NCBI RefSeq assembly: GCF_016595525.1
Contig: NZ_JAENII010000013.1
Span: forward strand, 62,001 to 126,000
DNA: 64,000 nucleotides
Source: Haloferula rosea
GTDB taxonomy: Bacteria > Verrucomicrobiota > Verrucomicrobiia > Verrucomicrobiales > Akkermansiaceae
Direction of reading: 5' to 3'
The notes under the pieces: generated by a model
Database searches by the model: none
What the model was told of the DNA's origin: nothing
What the model saw: only the letters and a program-made list of their open reading frames with translations
In this document: piece by piece, positions 26,397-33,805 of the stretch
How the letters are laid out: the number at the start of each line of letters is the position of its first letter
How positions within the stretch are numbered: position 1 is the stretch's first letter
Program-made: the position numbers and the translations under genes

Positions 26397-27668
26397 TCAG
26401 GAATCGGGCGACGACGCGCTCACGCTGGTTTCGGGAGTGTCCGGGGTCCCGTGTGTCTGTGGGATCCGCATGGTGAATCGGGTATCATCGCCCGGGACCG
26501 AACTGACGGTGATGGAGCCGCGGTGGGCCTCCACGGCACGCTTCACGATCGAGAGCCCCAACCCGGTGCCCTTGATTTCCTCCTGTGAGTGGTGTTTGGC
26601 GACCCGGTAGAATCGGCGGAAGATGTGGGTGAGGTCGGCGCTTGGGATGCCGACTCCGTCGTCCGCGACCCAGAGGCAGATCTCACCCTTCTCCTCAATG
26701 CACCCAACCTCGATGTTGAGACCGGCGCGTGGATTCTGTTTGAGCGCGTTTTCAACGAGATTGAAGAGGACCTGGGTCCAGTAGAAGCGGTCCCCGTTCA
26801 GGGTGAGTTCCTCGTCGGGCATCTCGACGGTGATGGTCGCCTTCTGGTTTCGGATCATGGACTCAAGGCGCTCCAACACGTCTTGAATGCAGGACCGCAT
26901 GCGGAAGGGCTTCATGTTGAGGGCGGAAGCCTCGCCGGATTCCAGTCGCGAGATCACGAGCATGTCCTCGACGATCCGTGCGATACGCTCGCTGTGCTTG
27001 CGCATGATCTTGAGAAAACGCCGGGTCATCTCGGGGTCATCGACCAGGTCGTCGTCGATCAGATTGGAAAGGTAGCCATTGATGATGGTGAGCGGCGTCC
27101 GGAGTTCGTGGGAGGCATTGGCCACGAAATCCTTTCGAATCTGCTCCGTGTGGTGTTCGGAAGTCACGTCGCGGATGACGACCCGGATGATGGGAGCGTC
27201 GTCAGGGGTGTCGGAAACGGGAGAGGCATCGATGACCAGAACGACGCTGCTACTTGCATCATGTTCGGTGGATGATTTGGTGGCGTGGGGGAGGACGACG
27301 CGGGTGACGATGGGTTCCCGGGTGCGCAGGCACTCGAGGAGGGGTTTCGAGAGTTTCGGGTTGAGGAAGACTTCCTGGACCCGCCGGTCGAGCAGTTCAC
27401 GGCCGGGAAACATCCCGATGGCCGATTTGTTGGCGAAGATGATTCGCGACTCGGCATCGATGAGCAGGAAACTTTCGGCGAGTGCATCGAGAAGGTGGTC
27501 ACGTTCTTGTCGGGCGTGCTTGAGATCCAGGTCGAGGCGGACTTTCCAAGCGGCGACTTCCTGCTGGAAGTCATGTCGGGCACGACGAAGACGAAGGGCG
27601 AGGATGGCCAGGGCGGCGAGAGCGGCGAGTGCGACGGCAAGCTCCAGATAGGTGAGGAAGTTCGGCAT
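26397..27668 (-). CDS. phoR: PhoR-type sensor histidine kinase
   Basis: The 423-aa protein has one N-terminal transmembrane helix (residues 5-26), a PAS domain (about 60-175), a HisKA dimerisation domain with phospho-acceptor His187 in SHELRTP, and a HATPase domain (N box NLVENALKQNP near 303, DDGVGIP, GTGLGLSI). This PhoR layout, lacking a large periplasmic sensor, fits phosphate-starvation signalling, normally gated through PstSCAB/PhoU. None of those genes is in the window. It starts 2 bp after the response-regulator stop. Confidence 0.85.
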   Translation of the reverse strand: MPNFLTYLELAVALAALAALAILALRLRRARHDFQQEVAAWKVRLDLDLKHARQERDHLLDALAESFLLIDAESRIIFANKSAIGMFPGRELLDRRVQEVFLNPKLSKPLLECLRTREPIVTRVVLPHATKSSTEHDASSSVVLVIDASPVSDTPDDAPIIRVVIRDVTSEHHTEQIRKDFVANASHELRTPLTIINGYLSNLIDDDLVDDPEMTRRFLKIMRKHSERIARIVEDMLVISRLESGEASALNMKPFRMRSCIQDVLERLESMIRNQKATITVEMPDEELTLNGDRFYWTQVLFNLVENALKQNPRAGLNIEVGCIEEKGEICLWVADDGVGIPSADLTHIFRRFYRVAKHHSQEEIKGTGLGLSIVKRAVEAHRGSITVSSVPGDDTRFTMRIPQTHGTPDTPETSVSASSPDS

Positions 27669-27670
27669 TC

Positions 27671-28348
27671 TCAGAGTGTCGCGACACGATAGCCAATGCC
27701 GCGGACGGTTTCAACCATGCCCGACTGGTCGCCGAGTTTCTGGCGCAGGCGCTTCATGTGGGTGTCGAGCGTGCGGCTGTGGACATCATCGCTGTATCCC
27801 CAGACGGAACGCAGGAGGTCGTTCCGATCCTGTGGTTTGCCGGCCCGCTCGGTGAGGAAGAGCAGCAGCTTGAACTCCGTGGAGGTGAGGTCGGTCGGTT
27901 CGCCGTGGAGGTAGAACTTGAGATCGTTCTTATCGAACTTGAAGGGGCCGTATTCGACCGTGACGGCACCGGGACTGGAATCGACCCGCTTGAGCACCGC
28001 CTGCACACGCAGGAGCAATTCCTTCGGCGAAAAGGGCTTGGTGAGGTAATCGTCCGCGCCTGCTTCAAGGCCTTGGATCCGGTCCTCGGTCTGGGCTCGC
28101 GCGGTGAGCATGATAACGGGGATGTTCCGACTGCGGGCATCCCGTTTGAGGTCCTTGAACACCGCGTAGCCGTCCTTGCCCGGCAGCATCAGGTCGAGGA
28201 TCACGAGGTCGGGAACCTCGTGGATCGCCAGGTCGGCGCCGGTGATCCCGTCGTGGGCCTTTTGGACTTCGTAGCCCGCCCGTTGAAGATTGAAGGTAAT
28301 CAGGTCCGCAATGTCCCTTTCGTCTTCGATGACCAGAATTCGCTGCAT
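27671..28348 (-). CDS. phoB: PhoB-type response regulator (OmpR family)
   Basis: The 225-aa protein has a receiver domain with phospho-acceptor Asp52 (VILDLMLPG), Thr82 and Lys104 (LTKPFSP). The C-terminal winged helix carries the PhoB-type recognition segment (SRTLDTHMKRLRQKLG) and a terminal RGIGYRV. It would activate phosphate-starvation genes when phosphorylated by its partner kinase. A single CTGTCAC half-site lies ~60 bp upstream on the minus strand; no full Pho box is clear. Confidence 0.85.
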   Translation of the reverse strand: MQRILVIEDERDIADLITFNLQRAGYEVQKAHDGITGADLAIHEVPDLVILDLMLPGKDGYAVFKDLKRDARSRNIPVIMLTARAQTEDRIQGLEAGADDYLTKPFSPKELLLRVQAVLKRVDSSPGAVTVEYGPFKFDKNDLKFYLHGEPTDLTSTEFKLLLFLTERAGKPQDRNDLLRSVWGYSDDVHSRTLDTHMKRLRQKLGDQSGMVETVRGIGYRVATL

Positions 28349-28468
28349 TTCGGGGAACCGATTAGAGCGGAATGGTCACATTCACAAAAGCACGCAGGTG
28401 ACAGAATCGTCGCAATGGCCGGGGAAGGCCGGATTTGCAACGATTCTGCGGAGATGGCCAGGAGGAGC

Positions 28469-29575
28469 TCAGGCCTCCCGGTGCTTGGCGTGCCACTCGT
28501 GGTAGATTTTCGGCGAGATCTCGGATGGTTTGATTTCCGAGCGCCCGCCCCAGAAGACATTGGTGTAGGAGACGGGAATCCCCTTGGACTCGAGGTGCTT
28601 GTCGATCGCCGCCTTGTGCTCGAGCACCTTGTCTTTCTCGGTGCCGTGGACCACGCCCATGATATTGACGTCGCCGAACTGGGGGCCACCTTCACGCCAG
28701 TAGCAGTGGGTCATGCAGTAGTGGCGGCCGACTTCCGCGCCGGCTTCGACTTCGCGTCCCTTCGGCACGGCCCAATGGAACAGGCCGTTGAACCGCGTCA
28801 CGCGCTTCCCGCTGGCGGAGGGTTTCACGTGTTCGAGGAAGGTGGAGAACCGACCGATGACTTTCTTCTCGTTGAGGGAACGCGCGACTTCGCAGAATCG
28901 CTCGAGGGAGACTCCGGCCTGCTTGGCTCGTCCATCCCACGGGTTCTCACAGATTTCCTCGGGGCTGAGTTCCTCTTTGAGAACGAGGAGGATCTCCCAT
29001 TCTTCGTCGGTGAGTTCGGCGGGGACGGTGGTCATCATGACGGCGGGGTCATCCGACTTGCTGCCGGGCGGCATGTTCTTGCGGCGCACGTGGCCGACCC
29101 CGAGCGCAAAGACGCCGTTGGCAGGCATCAGCAGGTATTCGTCGGCCCCGACAAGGCGTTTCAAGACGGTGGCATGCTCATCGAGGGACTCGCCGACCGG
29201 CACCTTGAGTGTCGTCCAGAGACGGTAGCCCGAACCGGATACCTCACTGTCGGTCGATCGGATGACCACGTGGCCGGAGAATGGATCCTCTTTGGCCATG
29301 AAGTCGAAGGCGTCGTTGAGTTTGTCTTCCGGGAGGCGCCACGCGACGAGCGCTCCGTGGGCCAGCTTGGTGGCGAGCATCGTCTGGCGGACACGCCGGA
29401 TCACGCCGGCTTCCACCATGGCGCGGATGCGTTCGATGACGACATCGAGTTCCACACCGCTCTGTTCGGCAATGATGTGGAATGGCTTTTCCTCGAATCC
29501 GGCGACGAGGTCTTCGGAAATGGAGAGGATCTTGGTGTTGATGGGGTCGGTGTGATCGACTGGGACCGTTGGCAT
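28469..29575 (-). CDS. siroheme decarboxylase-like protein, two AhbA/AhbB (Lrp-type) halves fused
   Basis: The 368-aa protein is two Lrp/AsnC-like units in one chain. The first (about residues 8-165) has an HTH (HIIAEQSGVELDVVIERI) and ALVAWRLP. The second (about 185-360) has its own HTH and FNGLFHWAVP, then MTHCYWREGG and IMGVVHGTEKD. These match AhbA/AhbB (NirDLGH-like) siroheme decarboxylases, which convert siroheme to 12,18-didecarboxysiroheme in the alternative haem or haem d1 routes. No other haem genes are adjacent. The biochemical role is inferred; it could instead be a regulator. Divergent from the truncated haemoglobin gene, with 116 bp between. Confidence 0.75.
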   Translation of the reverse strand: MPTVPVDHTDPINTKILSISEDLVAGFEEKPFHIIAEQSGVELDVVIERIRAMVEAGVIRRVRQTMLATKLAHGALVAWRLPEDKLNDAFDFMAKEDPFSGHVVIRSTDSEVSGSGYRLWTTLKVPVGESLDEHATVLKRLVGADEYLLMPANGVFALGVGHVRRKNMPPGSKSDDPAVMMTTVPAELTDEEWEILLVLKEELSPEEICENPWDGRAKQAGVSLERFCEVARSLNEKKVIGRFSTFLEHVKPSASGKRVTRFNGLFHWAVPKGREVEAGAEVGRHYCMTHCYWREGGPQFGDVNIMGVVHGTEKDKVLEHKAAIDKHLESKGIPVSYTNVFWGGRSEIKPSEISPKIYHEWHAKHREA

Positions 29576-29691
29576 GCGGAGAAACTAGGCGCTTCGATGG
29601 GGTCCGGCCACGCGGAAATTGCGCGAAATCCTGCATGGAGAAGCGCAAGGCTTGCCTTGTCCCGCTCCACGTCTGTTGCTTGAATCCAACC

Positions 29692-30087
29692 ATGGCAGAG
29701 AATAAACCATCGGTTTTCGAGCGAATTGGAGGTGAGGAAGGGGTCGAGCGTCTTGTGGGGAAATTCTATGACAGGGTGATCGCGGATCCGAAACTCGGGC
29801 GGTTTTTCCAGCATGTGCCAATGGAGCATCTGAAAACGATGCAGAAGGAGTTCTTCAGCGAGGCACTGGGTGGCCCGTTGTTCTACACCGGTCGCTCGCT
29901 GCGGCAGGTCCATGCCGGGAGAGGAATCCACAAGGAGCACATCCAGTGCTTCATCGAACACCTGCTGGCGACCCTCGAAGCGGAGCGGGCGGATCTGGAT
30001 CTCGACGATCAGGAGGTGAACCGGATCTACAGCCGCATCGCGATCGAGGCCGATCGGATCACCGACGACGTCGCGGAGAGCGGTTGA
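29692..30087 (+). CDS. truncated haemoglobin, group I (GlbN/trHbN-like)
   Basis: The 131-aa globin has Tyr26 at the B10-type position (KFYDRVIADPKL) and Gln51 near E7/E11. The strongly conserved ALGGP-YTG-QVHAGRGI stretch comes next, and then proximal His83 in KEHIQCF. This resembles M. tuberculosis trHbN, which handles nitric oxide and oxygen. ATG 29692 follows a short leader. It shares an upstream region with the divergent siroheme-decarboxylase-like gene, suggesting linked haem or NO biology, which is inference. Confidence 0.9.
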   Translation: MAENKPSVFERIGGEEGVERLVGKFYDRVIADPKLGRFFQHVPMEHLKTMQKEFFSEALGGPLFYTGRSLRQVHAGRGIHKEHIQCFIEHLLATLEAERADLDLDDQEVNRIYSRIAIEADRITDDVAESG

Positions 30088-30091
30088 GGCC

Positions 30092-31432
30092 TCAGGTTTG
30101 GGACTCCAGCCGTTGTTTCAACCAGGCGAGCGCGTCTTCCCGGGTGGCCAGGCGGCCTTCGAGCTGCTCGGTCTGCGCATCCTGTAGGATCTCCTTGAAG
30201 GCCGGGCCGGGAGTCATGCCGAGGTTGATCAGGTCGCGTCCGGTGACCAGCGGCTCGGGAATCAGCGGCTGGTTGGCGAATTCTTCCTCCTTCTGTTGGA
30301 GGAAATCATAGTTGTCGGTGAAACCGTTGGACGATGCACAGTCGACGCGGTGAAGCTCCATTTCCCGCTCGAAGGTCGAGGATGACATGAAGCGCTTCAG
30401 TTTGGCCGTGCGCATCTGCTGGACATTCATGAACTGCATGTGCCGTGAAACCATGAAGGACACATCCTCGATGACTTGGTTCGGGTAGCGGAGGCGACGG
30501 AGGATGTCGGCGGCCATCTCGGCGCCCAAGGCATCGTGGCCATTGAAGCGGATGCGCCCGTCGGCCTCATCGACGGTTTGGGTCGGGGGCTTCGCGATGT
30601 CATGCAGGAGCACTGCGAGGCAGAGTTCGAGCGGTGCGTGCTCGCCCAGCATGTCGAGCATGATGCGGGTGTGTGTGTAGACGTCGCCCTCCGGGTGCCA
30701 CTGGGGTGGCTGCTCGCAGCCGATGGTGGCCAGCACCTCGGGCATGAACTCAGCGATCAACCCGGAGTCGACGAGCAGGTCGAGTCCACGGGCCCGCTGA
30801 GGCGACACGAGGATCCTGGAGAATTCGTCACGGATGCGTTCGGGTGAGACCTTGGACAAGGTCGGAGCCAGCGTTTGAACGGCCTCCCAGGTGGCGGTTT
30901 CGATCTGGAAGTCGAGCGAGGTGGCGAATCGCACTGCCCGCATGAGCCGCAGGGCATCCTCCTCGAACCGCTGGGCGGGCACGCCAATGGCACGCAGGGT
31001 GCGCGCTTCGAGGTCGCTCCGACCGCCGACGAAATCGATCACTTCGTCGCTGGCGGGATCGAGAAACAAGCCGTTGACGGTGAAGTCGCGGCGCTGGGCG
31101 TCGTCCTCCGGTGTGGAGAAGGTCACTGAGTCGGGGTGGCGTCCGTCGTGATACGAGCCATCGGTCCGGAAGGTGGCGACTTCAGTGGGATGCCCACCGT
31201 GTTTGACGATCACCACCCCGAAGTGGGCACCCACCTCGTTCGAACCAGGGAAAAGCTTCAAGACTTCCGCGGGGGTGGCGGAGGTGGCGAGGTCGAAATC
31301 CTTGGGTTCGCGGCCGAGCAGGGCATCGCGCACGCACCCGCCGGCCAGATAGGCGATGAACCCTGAGTCGCGAAGGCGGCGGGCGAGGTCATTGGCAGCG
31401 GATCGCGGGGTCACGGGCGAAGATTTGGACAT
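30092..31432 (-). CDS. cca: CCA-adding tRNA nucleotidyltransferase
   Basis: The 446-aa class II nucleotidyltransferase adds or repairs the 3' CCA of tRNAs. Visible are GGCVRDALLGREPKDFDLAT with the DxD metal ligands, the RRDFTVN motif, the FEEDALRLMRAVRFA neck, and an HD-like segment (LLHDIAKPP) further on. The HD segment may give phosphohydrolase activity as in some CCA enzymes. The tRNA-Ser here encodes its own CCA, so the enzyme may mainly repair ends. It converges with the globin gene. Confidence 0.93.
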   Translation of the reverse strand: MSKSSPVTPRSAANDLARRLRDSGFIAYLAGGCVRDALLGREPKDFDLATSATPAEVLKLFPGSNEVGAHFGVVIVKHGGHPTEVATFRTDGSYHDGRHPDSVTFSTPEDDAQRRDFTVNGLFLDPASDEVIDFVGGRSDLEARTLRAIGVPAQRFEEDALRLMRAVRFATSLDFQIETATWEAVQTLAPTLSKVSPERIRDEFSRILVSPQRARGLDLLVDSGLIAEFMPEVLATIGCEQPPQWHPEGDVYTHTRIMLDMLGEHAPLELCLAVLLHDIAKPPTQTVDEADGRIRFNGHDALGAEMAADILRRLRYPNQVIEDVSFMVSRHMQFMNVQQMRTAKLKRFMSSSTFEREMELHRVDCASSNGFTDNYDFLQQKEEEFANQPLIPEPLVTGRDLINLGMTPGPAFKEILQDAQTEQLEGRLATREDALAWLKQRLESQT

Positions 31433-31553
31433 GGAGCCTCACGAGTCGAATCCTGATGCACAAAGGGTTGGAAATTCGAGGCGTGTCACAATGTCGCACC
31501 TGTCGGTTTTGTCGATTGCCAAGGAGGGTGGGTTCGGGTAGTCAGGCGGGGGT

Positions 31554-31578
31554 GAGGGGCGTGCGGGACACGCCCCTC
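31554..31578. repeat. 10-bp inverted repeat upstream of the HD hydrolase
   Basis: GAGGGGCGTG and CACGCCCCTC surround CGGGA. No T tract follows. The 208-bp gap between cca and the next gene otherwise shows nothing recognisable. Confidence 0.5.
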
Positions 31579-31640
31579 CGGCGTCTCCGGATGCCGATGT
31601 CGGCCCGGCGCAAATCTAACTACACCCGTTCGCTTCTTCC

Positions 31641-33341
31641 GTGGGATTGATTGATGCATTCAAACGATGGCAGCTGGCCAAAAAGGGCCTGTCGTCGGGT
31701 AAAAAACGTCGGGTCCAGAACGAGGCATCGGTGTCTGGTTCACTGGACCGCTCGATCTGGGTCAGGTTCTCGCTGTATCTCACATTCTGTGTTTCCGCGG
31801 CGGTCATCGTGATGCGGGCCCTCGCGGTGGGGGAAGAGGGCGCGGTGCCCTTGAGCGGTTCGTTGTTTGCCTTCTGCCTCGCCGTCAGCGCAGTGACGGT
31901 CATCGAGCTGAATCATACGAAGATCACCGAGCGGAACGGACGTGTCGTTCTTCTGCTCGGCGGGATCCTTGCCCAGCTCGCGCTGATCCGGGGAATGCAC
32001 TGGGTCGAGGCATCGAACCATCTGCCCGAGGAAGTCGGATTCCTGCTCACCCCCTTTGTGCTGGCGCCGATGCTCCATGCGGTACTGCTCGGTGGCCCGG
32101 CAGGTGTCTTTTCGGCAGTCTATGTGTCGCTGCTGGGCACGCTGCTGGTCCAGGATGACGGCAAGACGCTCTTCATGGCGGTCAGTCTGTTGTCGGGCCT
32201 GGTGGCAGCGCTGACGCTGCGGAGGACCCGGCGGCGGGTCCAGTTGTTGCGCGCGGGGTTTTACTCGGGCCTGATGGCTTTCATGCTCTCCGCCCTGTTC
32301 GGGGTGGTGAATCTCGGTGCGGGCACGATGGATGACTGGCGGATGATCGGTCAGGCTGCTGCGGCGGCCCTTGGGATGGGGATTGGTACGGCGCTTCTCG
32401 TAAGTGGCTTCCTTCCCGTGCTCGAGGGTATGTTCCAGCTGACGACCGACATCAGTTGGCTGGAGCTCAGTGATTTGAACCACCGCTTGCTGAAGCGGAT
32501 GCAGCTGGAGGCTCCTGGCACCTTCCACCACAGTCTGGTCGTGGCTTCCTTGTCCGAGTCGGCCGCTGAGGCGGTCGGGGCGAATGCCGCGCTGTGCCGT
32601 GTGTGCGCGTATTTCCACGATGTGGGGAAGCTGAGCAAGCCGGAGTATTTCATCGAGAACCAGGGCGACGGTGTGGAGAACCCACATGACTCGCTGACAC
32701 CCACGATGAGTGCTCTGATCATCGTGGCTCACGTGAAGGACGGCGTGGACCTCGCGCTGAAGCACCGTCTGAATCCGCGGGTGATCAACGTCATCCGTGA
32801 GCACCATGGCGACTCGCTGGTCAGCTATTTTTACCGCAAGGCCCAGGAGCAGAAGCGTGACGAGATCGAGAAGGTCGAGAAGAAGCTCGAGAATCCGGAG
32901 GACCTGCCGAAGATCGATCAGAAGAATTTCCGTTATCCCGGGCCGCGTCCGCGCAGCCGGGAGAGTGGCATCATCAGTCTGGCGGATGCGATTGAGAGTG
33001 CGTCCCGTACGTTGAAGAAGCCGACCCCGGCGAAGATCCGGGCCTTGGTCGAGGATCTCGTGGAAAAGCGGATCTGTGACGGGCAGTTGGATGACTGCGA
33101 GCTCACGATGAAGGATCTGGCTGTGGTGAAGAGCCAGTTCTGCAAGACACTGCGCAGCATGCTGCACAGCCGCATCGACTACCCGAAGGATGAGAAGGGC
33201 GCCAAGTCCGATGCCGGTCGGGGCTCGGATGCGGAGCGACGCGAGAAGCGGAAGAAGTCCAACAAGACCCAGCAGCTTCCTCCGCCCCATGAGGTGACGA
33301 AGGCGAAGAAGGTGGCTCCGGTCGCCAAAGCGGAATCATGA
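31641..33341 (+). CDS. PgpH-type membrane HD phosphohydrolase, short form
   Basis: The 566-aa protein has seven or so transmembrane helices (about residues 30-260) and then a 7TMR-HD catalytic domain. Its HD motif lies in GTFHHSLVVA ... FHDVGKLSKPEYF, with further metal His in IREHHGD. PgpH proteins hydrolyse cyclic di-AMP. Typical PgpH (~700 aa or more) also has an extracytoplasmic HDED domain after the first helix, which is absent here. The C-terminal ~80 residues are Lys/Arg-rich. It starts at GTG 31641 and is coupled to ybeY (ATGA). Confidence 0.85.
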   Translation: MGLIDAFKRWQLAKKGLSSGKKRRVQNEASVSGSLDRSIWVRFSLYLTFCVSAAVIVMRALAVGEEGAVPLSGSLFAFCLAVSAVTVIELNHTKITERNGRVVLLLGGILAQLALIRGMHWVEASNHLPEEVGFLLTPFVLAPMLHAVLLGGPAGVFSAVYVSLLGTLLVQDDGKTLFMAVSLLSGLVAALTLRRTRRRVQLLRAGFYSGLMAFMLSALFGVVNLGAGTMDDWRMIGQAAAAALGMGIGTALLVSGFLPVLEGMFQLTTDISWLELSDLNHRLLKRMQLEAPGTFHHSLVVASLSESAAEAVGANAALCRVCAYFHDVGKLSKPEYFIENQGDGVENPHDSLTPTMSALIIVAHVKDGVDLALKHRLNPRVINVIREHHGDSLVSYFYRKAQEQKRDEIEKVEKKLENPEDLPKIDQKNFRYPGPRPRSRESGIISLADAIESASRTLKKPTPAKIRALVEDLVEKRICDGQLDDCELTMKDLAVVKSQFCKTLRSMLHSRIDYPKDEKGAKSDAGRGSDAERREKRKKSNKTQQLPPPHEVTKAKKVAPVAKAES

Positions 33342-33805
33342 GCGTTCAGGTGAATGTCGGGAATCACCAGGACAAGGTCCGGGTGGGGGAACGGCTGTTG
33401 TTGGACCTGGAACGCTGCGGTCATGAGGCGGCTGCCCAAGTGCTGGCCGAGCACGTGAAGGTGGCGGGTGCGCCACTTACTTCACTTGAGGAGGTGGATG
33501 TGGAATTCGTGGATGACGAAGCAAGTGCCCGGGTCCATGAGGATTTCATGGGCGTTCCCGGGGCGACCGATGTCATCACGTTCGAGCACGGAGAGATCGT
33601 GATCGGCATCGAGGTGGTGCAGCGGCAGGCGGCGGAGTTCGGTGAACCGGAGGCCCGCGAGGCCTTCCGGTATCTGGTCCACGGACTCCTTCATCTGGCA
33701 GGTCACGAGGATGAGCTGGCGGAAGACCGGGCGGTGATGGAGAAAGCGCAGGAAGCGGTGGTGGCCAGATGCTGGACCGGAGGTCAGGATTTGTTCGGAT
33801 CGTAG
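33338..33805 (+). CDS. ybeY: endoribonuclease YbeY (16S rRNA 3'-end maturation)
   Basis: YbeY is a metal-dependent RNase involved in 16S rRNA processing and ribosome quality control. The 155-aa protein contains GVPGATDVITFEHGE and the metal site HGLLHLAGHED (His115, His119). The third ligand position, His in E. coli HGMLHLLGYDH, is Asp125 here. Adjacency to a PgpH gene is the common arrangement. It overlaps the convergent sulP stop by 22 bp. Confidence 0.92.
   Translation: MSVQVNVGNHQDKVRVGERLLLDLERCGHEAAAQVLAEHVKVAGAPLTSLEEVDVEFVDDEASARVHEDFMGVPGATDVITFEHGEIVIGIEVVQRQAAEFGEPEAREAFRYLVHGLLHLAGHEDELAEDRAVMEKAQEAVVARCWTGGQDLFGS

Noticed and set aside
28349-28420. A full Pho box upstream of phoB
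   Set aside because: Only one CTGTCAC half-site is visible; the expected second direct repeat at the right spacing is absent.
27758-29683. A 641-codon plus-strand open frame opposite phoR, phoB and the siroheme-decarboxylase-like gene
   Set aside because: It is antisense to three well-supported genes and has no recognisable domain; long open antisense frames are common in high-G+C DNA.
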